From an uncultured Bacteroidales bacterium (GTDB lineage: Bacteria > Bacteroidota > Bacteroidia > Bacteroidales > ML635J-15): a DNA stretch of 64,000 nucleotides. The DNA lies in NCBI GenBank assembly GCA_905234755.1, contig CAJOIT010000001.1:372001-436000 (forward strand), written 5' to 3'. The notes under the pieces were generated by a model. It was not told the DNA's origin and searched no databases. It saw only the letters and a list, made by a program, of their open reading frames with translations. A program made the position numbers and the translations under genes. Positions 8,749 to 16,386 of this stretch are shown piece by piece; position 1 is the first letter of the stretch; the number at the start of each line of letters is the position of its first letter.

Positions 8749-9594
8749 CTACAAATTTTCGTATCTCGGGGAGAAGGTGTCGCCGTCTTCCATGTTGCCG
8801 GTTGAAATGCCTTTCTTGAGCCAGCGGGAGCGCTGTGCCGAGGTGCCATGGTTGAACGATTCGGGGACGGTGTATCCTTTGGCGCGTTTTTGCAGATAAT
8901 CGTCACCAATGTGGGCGGCAATAGCCAGACCTTCCTCAATGTCTCCATCCTCTAAAGAATTGAACATGGCATTATCCCTGTTTGCCCACACGCCTGCATA
9001 GAAATCAGCCTGCAGTTCGAGGCGTACGCTAACCTTGTTGCTTTCGGTTTCGCTGAGACGGCTCATCTTTTCGTGGGCATCGCCGAGAGTGCCGAGCAGG
9101 TACTGCACATGATGTCCCACCTCGTGGGCAATGACATACGCGTAGGCAAAGTCGCCAGCCGTGCCGAATTGCTGTTTCATGTTTGTGAAGAACGACAGGT
9201 CGATGTAAACAGTTTGGTCGGCAGAGCAGTAGAACGGACCGGATGATGATGAGGCACCACCGCATCCCGATTGTACAGAGTTGGTGAACAATACCAGTTT
9301 CGGGGCGACATATCTTTTGCCTCTCTTGCTGAATTCGGCAGTCCAGACATCTTCGGTTCCTGCTAGGATTTTCTTTGTGAACGATGCCAGTTCCTCTTCT
9401 TCGGCTGTCGGCGTGTATGCCGATTCGGTTTCGGTACCGATGTTCAGGTTTTGTATTGCATCCGATGGGTCTTTGCCAAGCAGTAGGGCGATGATGCCTA
9501 CGATAATAGCACCACCAATACCAAGTCCTGCACCCATTTTCTTACCTCTTCTGTCATCTACATTTGTGCTTTCGCGTCTTCCGTCAAGTCTCAT
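8749..9594 (-). CDS. ypfJ: YpfJ/KPN_02809-type neutral zinc metallopeptidase
   Basis: 281 residues. A short charged N-terminus (MRLDGRRESTNVDDRRGKK) precedes one membrane helix (about 21-40, Gly/Ala/Ile-rich). The zinc-binding HEVGHH is at about 157-162, and a downstream ELQADFYAGVW supplies the third ligand region. FYCSADQTVYIDLSFF before the HExxH is typical of this family (Pfam Zn_peptidase, formerly DUF-type). It is a membrane-anchored putative peptidase with an unknown substrate. Length and motif order agree with family members. It is a single gene with no obvious operon partner. Confidence 0.92.
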   Translation of the reverse strand: MRLDGRRESTNVDDRRGKKMGAGLGIGGAIIVGIIALLLGKDPSDAIQNLNIGTETESAYTPTAEEEELASFTKKILAGTEDVWTAEFSKRGKRYVAPKLVLFTNSVQSGCGGASSSSGPFYCSADQTVYIDLSFFTNMKQQFGTAGDFAYAYVIAHEVGHHVQYLLGTLGDAHEKMSRLSETESNKVSVRLELQADFYAGVWANRDNAMFNSLEDGDIEEGLAIAAHIGDDYLQKRAKGYTVPESFNHGTSAQRSRWLKKGISTGNMEDGDTFSPRYENL

Positions 9595-9690
9595 AGTTTT
9601 ATGATTTAAAGATTCAATAATTTGATAATTTGAAGATTCAACAATTTTGCCTAATTATAATTCTGCAAAGTTAAGGAAAATAACTCTATA

Positions 9691-9729
9691 ATGGATAATG
9701 AACAATTGACAATTAACAATTGACAATTG
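9691..9729. repeat. CAAT-word tract
   Basis: The gap 9595-9973 contains no gene. It holds a run of near-repeats of AATTGACAATTAACAATTG, a small member of the tracts at 16003 and 18624, and an AT-rich TTGAAGATTCAA stretch near 9605-9645. The rest of the gap shows nothing recognisable until the terminator at 9921. Confidence 0.6.
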
Positions 9730-9920
9730 GCTGAGGCTGACAAGATGCACAAGCGTTTTTTTTCAAAAAAGATGTTCCGGCGCCTTAGCAGAGCAAAAAA
9801 GTTTCGCTATTGTTCTGCTTTCGGCTTTGGGAACATTCGCTAAAGCTCAAACGGAGTATTAGTCGCTACGCCGTTCTGTCCTTTAGGGCACTCAAAAGTC
9901 TATGAGCGTATGCGAATATA

Positions 9921-9951
9921 AAAAAAAGACCCCGCACGCGGCGAGGCCTTT
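9921..9951 (-). terminator. Rho-independent terminator of the T9SS cargo gene
   Basis: On the minus strand: GGCCTCGC, a five-base loop, GCGGGGTC (8 pairs, two of them G-U), then seven T. It lies 23 bases after the stop codon at 9974. Confidence 0.85.
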
Positions 9952-9973
9952 ATATTTTATCTTTATTGTAAAA

Positions 9974-11308
9974 TTACTTTACAACATTGATCTTAACAAC
10001 GCTTTCGTTAACCTTTACGAAATAGGTTCCGTTTGCGAAGTTGCTAGCGTCGATAGTCTGGTTCGAAGCTGCATTTTCGATGCTTGCTACAACCTGACCG
10101 AGTGAGTTAACAACTACGATGGTAGCACCTTCTGCGTTAGCAACGGTGAACATATCGTTTGCTGGGTTAGGATATACAGAAACTGCTTCTGCAATGTTTT
10201 CTTCAACTGAAGTAACATTCAAAGTAACAGGAATGCAGTGTCTGTTGTTTGTCAAATCAGGATCATTGCCAGTGTATGTAATAGTGAAGCATACATCGAA
10301 TGTGCCAGAAAGACCAGCTTCAATCATTTCCTGTGCAGTAACTGAAATTGAATATGGCGCATCCAAAAGCGAGTACCATGCTCCTACAGGAATACTAATT
10401 GTATCATCAGCTGTTCCTAAATCCACAGGCATGCCTCCCTGCATCAATGATTGTCCACCAGCTGTAATGTCGAAAGTTACTGTACCTTCTACTGCATCGT
10501 CAGCACCGTAGTTAGCGAAGAAAGGCAACAAAGTCAATGCTTGGTCTGGAGTTGTTAAGGTATATGAAGCTTGTGCTTGGGTTAACTGATTATTTGAAAT
10601 ACCACCAAAGAATCTAGCTTCAAAGTCTGATGTTGGAACATATACAGCACCATCGTCAACATATATAGCAAGAGCAACATTGTATAAGGTAGTAGTGCCT
10701 TGACCAAATTCTGGAGCTAGCCACCAAAGACCTCCACCCTGAGAGGTAAAATCGTATTGCATATAAGTTTGTCCTTCAACAGCAGAAGAAGCTCCGCCTA
10801 CTGGCAATGCAGCAGCACCATTGTTAGCCTTAATTGCTACCCAAAAATCACCGCTTGGAATTGCAAATGGTTCATTCAATGTTACTTCCTGCCAACCCTC
10901 TTCGGTTCCTGCTGTAAAATCCTGAGTATAAGCTGTGGTTGCGGTAAGTTCATAGTAGCCCAACGAAGCATAAGAACCACCTAATACAGGATTTGTGTAA
11001 ATCTTAATAGTGTAGGATGTGTTTGTCAAAGGAGTTTCACCTTCATCTACTTCAGGTTCATAAGCGTGATAAAATTTAACTTTTGTGATATTGCCGGAGA
11101 GGTTTGCATCAAATGCCTTTGGAGCCATAGCATACTCTAGTCCTTGCTCCAATGCAGCAGCGCCATCAATTGCTACGCTACCTACCCATGCACTTCTTTC
11201 TGCTCCACTTGCAGGAACATTCATCTTCTTCAGCTTAAGGTCTGCATTCTGTGCGAAGCACACACTACCTATTAATAAGGCAGCTAAAATCATGTAAAAT
11301 TTCTTCAT
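9974..11308 (-). CDS. Secreted protein with type IX sorting domain
   Basis: 444 residues from the ATG at 11308 (MKKFYMILAALLIGSVCFA, a clear signal peptidase I signal peptide). Upstream in-frame codons to 11410 encode Lys/Leu/Asn-rich sequence unlike an exported protein and are left out. The middle contains two beta-rich domains of about 150-180 residues: the first resembles choice-of-anchor/lectin-like modules (FWVAIKANNG), and the second carries the CARDB-like pattern ITYTGNDPDLTNNRHCIPV. The last 75 residues are a Por secretion-system type A sorting domain: VYPNPANDMFTV, GQVVASI, NGTYFVKVN, KINVVK. The product is predicted to cross the outer membrane by T9SS and be anchored to the surface. 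Ligand unknown. Confidence 0.87.
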   Translation of the reverse strand: MKKFYMILAALLIGSVCFAQNADLKLKKMNVPASGAERSAWVGSVAIDGAAALEQGLEYAMAPKAFDANLSGNITKVKFYHAYEPEVDEGETPLTNTSYTIKIYTNPVLGGSYASLGYYELTATTAYTQDFTAGTEEGWQEVTLNEPFAIPSGDFWVAIKANNGAAALPVGGASSAVEGQTYMQYDFTSQGGGLWWLAPEFGQGTTTLYNVALAIYVDDGAVYVPTSDFEARFFGGISNNQLTQAQASYTLTTPDQALTLLPFFANYGADDAVEGTVTFDITAGGQSLMQGGMPVDLGTADDTISIPVGAWYSLLDAPYSISVTAQEMIEAGLSGTFDVCFTITYTGNDPDLTNNRHCIPVTLNVTSVEENIAEAVSVYPNPANDMFTVANAEGATIVVVNSLGQVVASIENAASNQTIDASNFANGTYFVKVNESVVKINVVK

Positions 11309-11484
11309 AACATTAAAATTTAAATTAATAATAAGTTTCTTTTTAAAAATGAACTGCAAGTTTAATAAAGTTTTCAATAGGTGCAAGCATTTTTTTTGAC
11401 TTTTATACAATGAGGCAGAAATTGATTGTATAAAAGAGTGTTAATCTGTTGTTACATAACAGGTGGGCGGAAAGTCATGCGAGT

Positions 11485-11892
11485 TTATCGGATAAGTGTT
11501 TCTGCAAAATTCTTAAGGGAAATTACACTTACTGAGGGAAACGGTATGCTATGTAGTATGTTGAAATGCTTGTCGTTTGAAACAATGTAATGTGCATTTG
11601 CCGCTATGGCGCAATCGACAAACTTGTTATCGTCGGGATCGGCAGTTATAAGATTGAAATGATAATATGGTGTTATTAGTTCAACATGTTTGCTTTCCAA
11701 GATTGCGTCGACTATATAAGATGCTGTATCAATGCCAACCAAGCGTTGTACAATTTCAGTGTATTCTTTCAATATCTCATTGGATACGCAAAGTGTATTT
11801 TCTCCAGAAAGGATAGATTTCCATACAATAGAATACGGGCTTCTCTCGGGGATACTTTGTATTAGGCTATTTGTGTCGAGAACTATCCGCAT
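11485..11892 (-). CDS. PIN-domain ribonuclease, putative toxin
   Basis: 135 residues with the acidic residues of a PIN nuclease: RIVLDTNSLIQ (Asp6), a middle Glu (NEILKEYTEI), TADPDDNKFVDCAIAANA, and VSNDKHF. It belongs to the COG1569-like group of putative toxin-antitoxin PIN proteins; such enzymes cleave RNA with Mg2+. The start lies five bases after the stop of the small gene at 11898, forming a two-gene unit, which is typical of type II toxin-antitoxin pairs. Confidence 0.85.
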   Translation of the reverse strand: MRIVLDTNSLIQSIPERSPYSIVWKSILSGENTLCVSNEILKEYTEIVQRLVGIDTASYIVDAILESKHVELITPYYHFNLITADPDDNKFVDCAIAANAHYIVSNDKHFNILHSIPFPSVSVISLKNFAETLIR

Positions 11893-11897
11893 AACGG

Positions 11898-12125
11898 TTA
11901 TTTGCTGTTTCGCATAAATTCATGAAGATCGATTTCTCCAATTTCGTCCAACCGCTTCTGATCCAATATGCCTGCATCCCAAAGTTCGTTCAGGTGGTCA
12001 TTAAGTTTTTGTGCATAATAGTTGCTTAAAACCTCCTGCAATTCCAAAAGGTCCTTTTCGTCCTTTTTGCGTTCAAACATCTTTAGCAGATGAATTTGAA
12101 TAGGATTAAACACTGTTGTTTCCAT
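11898..12125 (-). CDS. Small partner of the PIN toxin, putative antitoxin
   Basis: 75 residues, strongly charged and probably all helical, with Leu-rich heptad-like spacing (LLELQEVLSNYYAQKLNDHLNEL) and a C-terminal EIGEIDLHEFMRNSK. It precedes the PIN gene by five bases. The call rests on position and size: proteins of this type (ending in a short amphipathic tail that could block a PIN active site) often accompany PIN toxins in Bacteroidota. No DNA-binding motif is evident, so its way of regulating the pair is unknown. Confidence 0.65.
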   Translation of the reverse strand: METTVFNPIQIHLLKMFERKKDEKDLLELQEVLSNYYAQKLNDHLNELWDAGILDQKRLDEIGEIDLHEFMRNSK

Positions 12126-12182
12126 AATACATTATATTTTGTCGCAAAAATAAGAAAAAAATGAATATGAGCAAAGTGTTAT

Positions 12183-12665
12183 TTACCACGCATACATCAC
12201 AGCGTACCACACCGCAACAAACTCCACCAAAGTGAGGTAGCCGTCGAAATGGAACATAATGTCGCTGGTGTACACTGATGTGCCCTTGTACACCTTGCCA
12301 TCGCGAATGGTGGCTATAATATCGCTGGTGTAAACGGATGTACCTTTATATATCTTGCCATCGCGGATTGTCATTACTATGTCGCTGGTATAAACTGAGT
12401 TGCCCTTGTACACCTTGCCATCGCGTATAGTGTAAATCACATCGCTGGTGTAGACGGAGTTCGCCTTGTAAATCTTGTTGTCGCGAATGTTGCATACGAC
12501 ATCGCTCGAGTAAACGGAGTTTTTCTTGTATACCTTGCTGTTGCTGAGGTTGCAAATAACATCGCTGCTGTAGACGCTGGTCTTGTTGTAAACCTTCACT
12601 GGACTGACGGCAAACAACGAAACGGAAAACAGCACTATTAATATGGTTGATATTATTGTTTTCAT
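12183..12665 (-). CDS. Exported protein of six 20-residue repeats (beta-flower-like)
   Basis: 160 residues from the ATG at 12665. A signal peptide (MKTIISTILIVLFSVSLFA) is followed by six tandem repeats with the pattern K-[VI]-Y-K-x-[NT]-S-V-Y-[ST]-S-D-[VI]-x-x-x-[IL]-R-D-G, repeating about every 60 bases in the DNA. The protein ends in a hydrophobic tail (YLTLVEFVAVWYAVMYAW). Repeats of this type resemble the 4-/5-fold beta-flower proteins known from Bacteroides structures, in which each repeat is one petal; that link is from memory of the family and is moderate. Function is unknown. Neighbouring repeats are nearly identical (KVYKGTSVYTSDI), which suggests recent unit duplication. Confidence 0.72.
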   Translation of the reverse strand: MKTIISTILIVLFSVSLFAVSPVKVYNKTSVYSSDVICNLSNSKVYKKNSVYSSDVVCNIRDNKIYKANSVYTSDVIYTIRDGKVYKGNSVYTSDIVMTIRDGKIYKGTSVYTSDIIATIRDGKVYKGTSVYTSDIMFHFDGYLTLVEFVAVWYAVMYAW

Positions 12666-12713
12666 GGTAGAATAAGTTTTTTGCAAAGATAATAAATGAT
12701 TTGAAGATTGTAG

Positions 12714-13028
12714 CATCGCAATACTTTGCGATGTTTCAATGGTTCAATTGTGGTGTCGTTGCGCGCAAGGACACGCAGGTTGTTTAGGAGTGCCCTTGGG
12801 GGCAGAATTGCTTTGCAATCGACATAGTCAAATCTCACAAATCTATTCAAATTCAACAAATATTTGTAAGATTTGGAGTGATTTGTTAGATTTGCTTGCG
12901 CGAGCTAAAGGTTAACTTCGTTGAGGGCTTCGGTTCTGTGGTTCAAGGTTCAAAGTTTAAAGTTCAAGGTTCAATGGTTCAAAGATTTGAAAATTTGAAG
13001 ATTCGAAGATTGCTTACGCAAGCTAAAG
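12714..13028. repeat. Gene-free stretch with mixed short repeats
   Basis: The gap 12666-13072 holds no gene. It contains an inverted repeat with 8-base arms, CATCGCAA (12714-12721) and TTGCGATG (12726-12733), then a decayed relative with GTCGTTGCGCGCAAGGAC (about 12755). TTGCTTGCGCGAGCTAAAGG follows at 12892 with a second copy at 13010-13028, and between them a TTCAAGGTTCAAAG-type tract (12942-13000). The GCTTRCGCRAGCTAAAG word is also at 16091 and 49913. Confidence 0.65.
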
Positions 13029-13072
13029 ATTCAAAAAATTGTAAATCGTACTTCGTAAATCGTAAATCCCTT

Positions 13073-15187
13073 TTAGCTTATACTTCCGTAATTTACCTTG
13101 TTTTTGTTGAAATTCCTCAAAGCAACCAGCAAAAGTTCGTTTTCGGGCTTGGCAAGGTCGGGGTCATCGTTGAGGATTTCGTTGGCAATGTCGCGGACAT
13201 ATTGTATTAGTTGTCCGTCCTGACTTAAACTTGCCATTTTTAGGTCGATGGCGAATCCGCTTTGCTGCTTGCCTTCCATGTCGCCGGGACCGCGCAATTT
13301 GAGGTCGGTTTCGGAAATCTCGAAGCCATCGGTGCTATTTACCATGGTTGAAATGCGGCTGTAGGCGTTTTCGGAAAGATTGGGCTTGGTCATCAGTATG
13401 CAATACGACTGAGAACTGCCTCGTCCGACCCTGCCGCGCAACTGGTGCAACTGCGACAAACCAAACCGCTCTGCACTTTCGATAATCATAACGGTTGCAT
13501 TAGGCACATCAACGCCAACTTCAATCACGGTGGTTGCGACCATAATCTGTGCATCGTTCTTTTCGAACATCCTCATGCCCAGTTCTTTCTGGTCGGGCTT
13601 CATTCGTCCGTGGACAACAGCCACGTGGTAGTTGGGTATCGGAAATTCGCGCACAATGCGGTCGTAGCCGTCCTCCAAATCCTTCAAATCAACATTTTCC
13701 GATTCCGAAATCAGCGGATATACAATATATACTTGGTGTCCTTCTTGAATTTGCTGTCGCATGAAGCCGTAGATTTTCAGTCGGTACGCATCGGTGAAAT
13801 GCTTGGTTATAATCTTTGATCGTCCTTTCGGAAGTTCATCGATTACCGATACATCCAAGTCGCCGTATAGCGTCATGGCCAGTGTACGCGGAATTGGCGT
13901 GGCGGTCATTACAAGGATATGTGGCGGCAACTGGTTTTTCTTCCACAGTTTGGCTCTTTGCTCAACGCCGAAACGGTGTTGCTCGTCTATCACAGCCATT
14001 CCCAAGTTCTTGAAAACCACTGTTTCCTCGATAAGCGCGTGAGTTCCCACCAATATGTTTAAGCTTCCATCGCGAAGTGTGCGGTCGATTTCGGTGCGTT
14101 CGCGCTGCTTGGTGGAGCCAGTTAGCAGACGGATGTTTACGCCTATGCCATCAAGCATTTTCGACAGCGAGCGGTAATGCTGTTGTGCCAGCACCTCGGT
14201 CGGAACCATAAGGCATGCCTGGTAACCATTGTCGACTGCCATTAGCATGGTCAGCAGTGCCACAAGGGTTTTGCCACTTCCCACATCGCCCTGCAGAAGT
14301 CGGTTCATCTGACGACCGCTGCAAACATCGGCACGGATTTCCTGAAGCACACGGGTTTGTGCTCCAGTCATCTTGAACGGAATTTTCTTGTGGAAACATT
14401 CTTTGATGTAGTTGTCCTTGCTACGGTCGAAGACAAATCCGCGTACAGTATTGTGGCGGTGTAACTTTGCCCTTTGTATGTTTAGTTGTATTATGAAAAG
14501 TTCCTCGAACTTTATGCGGTACTGCGCCTGACGTAGCATTTCGGTATTTTCGGGGAAATGCAGTTCGCAAAGAGTCTTTTCCAAGCCTAGCAGGTTATAT
14601 TTCTGGATGATATGTCGCGGAAGCGTTTCGGCAACCTTGCCGTGAATGTCGGGCAGGAGCGAACCAATGAGCGTCTGGAAAGTCTTGCTGTTTATGTAGT
14701 TGCTTTTCGACTGTTCGGTGGTGCTGTATTGTGGGGCGAGTGTCACCTGCGGTTTGCTTTGCCACTTCGACAGTTCCTCCATTTCGGGATGTACAATGTT
14801 GATGCGACTGCTAAATTCACTCGGCTTGCCAAATAATATATAGGTCTTGTTGCGGTCGATGCTTTTGCTTATCCAGTCGATGCCTTGGAACCATACGACT
14901 TCAACCACTCCAGTGTTGTCGGTGAATGTTCCGACTAATTTTTTCTTGTTGGCACCGATTTTCTGCAGTTCAAGACCGATAAATTTCCCTTTCAGCTGAA
15001 TGTATGGCAGGTCCTTGTTTAGCTCAGCCACAGAATAGAATCGGCTGCGGTCGACATAGCGGTAGGGAAAGTAATAAAGCAGGTCGCGGAAAGTGCGAAT
15101 GCCGAACTCCTTCTTGAAGATTTCGGCACGCTTGGGACCCACGCCTTTCATGTAGGTAATGTCAGTATCTAAAAAATCTGCAACCAT
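13073..15187 (-). CDS. recG: ATP-dependent DNA helicase RecG
   Basis: 704 residues from the ATG at 15187; an in-frame TTG at 15199 would add four residues. The N-terminal helix-hairpin-helix-like segment (TYMKGVGPKRAEIFKKEFGI) and wedge/OB domain (about 55-150) precede the helicase core: LLQGDVGSGKT (Walker A), VIDEQHRFGVEQR (DEQH box), MTATPIPRTLAMTLYGD (motif III), then IEVGVDVPNATVMIIESAERFGLSQLHQLRGRVGRG (motifs V-VI, given here only as landmarks) and the RecG C-terminal IRFRGPGD-like LKLRGPGDMEG. RecG remodels stalled replication forks and branched DNA in the cytoplasm. Length is normal for the family. It is divergent from the methyltransferase gene. Confidence 0.97.
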   Translation of the reverse strand: MVADFLDTDITYMKGVGPKRAEIFKKEFGIRTFRDLLYYFPYRYVDRSRFYSVAELNKDLPYIQLKGKFIGLELQKIGANKKKLVGTFTDNTGVVEVVWFQGIDWISKSIDRNKTYILFGKPSEFSSRINIVHPEMEELSKWQSKPQVTLAPQYSTTEQSKSNYINSKTFQTLIGSLLPDIHGKVAETLPRHIIQKYNLLGLEKTLCELHFPENTEMLRQAQYRIKFEELFIIQLNIQRAKLHRHNTVRGFVFDRSKDNYIKECFHKKIPFKMTGAQTRVLQEIRADVCSGRQMNRLLQGDVGSGKTLVALLTMLMAVDNGYQACLMVPTEVLAQQHYRSLSKMLDGIGVNIRLLTGSTKQRERTEIDRTLRDGSLNILVGTHALIEETVVFKNLGMAVIDEQHRFGVEQRAKLWKKNQLPPHILVMTATPIPRTLAMTLYGDLDVSVIDELPKGRSKIITKHFTDAYRLKIYGFMRQQIQEGHQVYIVYPLISESENVDLKDLEDGYDRIVREFPIPNYHVAVVHGRMKPDQKELGMRMFEKNDAQIMVATTVIEVGVDVPNATVMIIESAERFGLSQLHQLRGRVGRGSSQSYCILMTKPNLSENAYSRISTMVNSTDGFEISETDLKLRGPGDMEGKQQSGFAIDLKMASLSQDGQLIQYVRDIANEILNDDPDLAKPENELLLVALRNFNKNKVNYGSIS

Positions 15188-15238
15188 ACTCAGCGACAAA
15201 GAATTTTTCTAACTTTGCCACCGCAAAAATAATAAATT

Positions 15239-16006
15239 TTGAAACTGCCCGGCAACATATCATATCTGCTAAGGTCGAAGGAGAACGAAAAACTTCCCGA
15301 CGTATTCAACGAGTTCATTTTGGATTCGATGTTCCAGATGAGCAGTTTCGTTGATTGCTGCGAGTACAGATTGAATATGCTTGCCGACAGCACCGTATTG
15401 AACGTCAAGGATTTTGGTACAGGAAATAGTGGACAGCGGAAAGTAAAAGACATTGCTCGCAAATCGTCTACCGATGTGCGATATGGTGGTGTCATGCAGA
15501 AAATTATTGATGCATTCAAGGTGGAAAGCATACTCGAACTGGGGACGTCGGTAGGAATAGGCACGATGTTTCTGGCTCGTACAAATGCTAAGACGGAAGT
15601 TACGACAATTGAGGGTTGTCCCGAAACTAGCAAGTTTGCCAAGTCGGAATTTGCCAAGCGCAAAATCGCCAATGTGAACTTTATAAACGATGATTTTGAC
15701 CATCTTTTTGCAAGCAACGTGCTGAAAGACCAGCGTTTCGACCTTGCTTTTATTGATGGCAACCACACCAGTGAAGCCACTATCCGATACTTTGACAATA
15801 TTATAAAGAGGTATAGCAACAAGAAGTCAATTATCATCGTGGACGACATCAACTGGAGCCGTGATATGTATGCTGCGTGGAAGAAAATTTCGTCTCGTAT
15901 GTCAGATTCGCTGAGGATCAACCTTTTCCGCATGGGAATAATTTTCAGCGGGTATGATTTTCCGAAAGCAGAGGTGAGAGCAGAGATTTTCAAATGGAAT
16001 GAATAA
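15239..16006 (+). CDS. Class I SAM-dependent methyltransferase
   Basis: 255 residues. The SAM-binding Gly-rich loop is ILELGTSVGIGTMFLA, followed by VTTIEGCPETSKFA (acidic end of strand 2), and LAFIDGNHTSEATIRYF, close to the O-methyltransferase FIDGxHxYxA pattern; SIIIVDDINWSRDM follows. The group (COG4122-like) methylates small molecules or tRNA (TrmR-like), and the substrate is not clear. No ATG is available upstream; the frame opens at a TTG (15239) giving MKLPGNISYLL, which looks like true protein sequence, so TTG is taken as the start. The last codons run straight into the CAAT-word tract that begins at about 16003. Confidence 0.8.
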   Translation: MKLPGNISYLLRSKENEKLPDVFNEFILDSMFQMSSFVDCCEYRLNMLADSTVLNVKDFGTGNSGQRKVKDIARKSSTDVRYGGVMQKIIDAFKVESILELGTSVGIGTMFLARTNAKTEVTTIEGCPETSKFAKSEFAKRKIANVNFINDDFDHLFASNVLKDQRFDLAFIDGNHTSEATIRYFDNIIKRYSNKKSIIIVDDINWSRDMYAAWKKISSRMSDSLRINLFRMGIIFSGYDFPKAEVRAEIFKWNE

Positions 16007-16250
16007 TGGACAATGAACAATTGACAATTGACAATTGACAATTGACAATGAACAATTGACAATGAACAATTGATAATGAATAATGGATAATTGCTTACGC
16101 GAGCTAAAGGTTGACAATGGACAATTGACGATCCACACCCTCGGTGTCATGCTGAACTTGTTTCAGCATCTGAACAAATAACAATGGATAATTAATAATG
16201 GACAATGAACAATGGATAATTTGTAGGCTCGCAATGCATTGCGAGCCTAC
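16003..16250. repeat. CAAT-word tract plus palindromes
   Basis: The gap 16007-16386 has no gene. 16003-16092 is a run of about ten-base near-repeats of the words ACAATTGAC, ACAATGAAC and ATAATGGAT, with more at 16111-16129 and 16181-16221. At 16091 is TTGCTTACGCGAGCTAAAGG. At 16146-16172 is a stem-loop built from ATGCTGAAC / TTCAGCAT, the same sequence as 23827-23853 inverted. At 16223-16250 is a 28-base perfect palindrome whose half is GTAGGCTCGCAATG. Open frames across the tract code only low-complexity SIVNCQL-type peptides and are not genes. Confidence 0.8.
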
Positions 16251-16386
16251 GGAATCATTAAACGATAAAAATTAAAATTTTCAGTTGCATTTTTCACCAA
16301 ATGTCATTTGCTTTTGCAAAAATTCGCTATATTTGTAGTTTGTTTTATATTACAACTGAAATGCGTATAATGTAAATTGATTTTTT

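Noticed and set aside
15902..16150. Minus-strand open frames coding SIVNCQLSIVNCQL-like peptides (also 18378-18753)
   Set aside because: They are translations of the CAAT-word repeat tracts, low in complexity and without any start context; not genes.
16003..16250. Possible CRISPR array in the CAAT-word tracts (also 18624-18796)
   Set aside because: The words are about ten bases, have no unique spacers and vary freely; no cas genes in the window.
16311..16335. Promoter of the FISUMP gene: TTTG and TATATTTG with 17-base spacing
   Set aside because: The -7 box fits but the spacing is short of the 19-21 consensus, so no promoter call was made.
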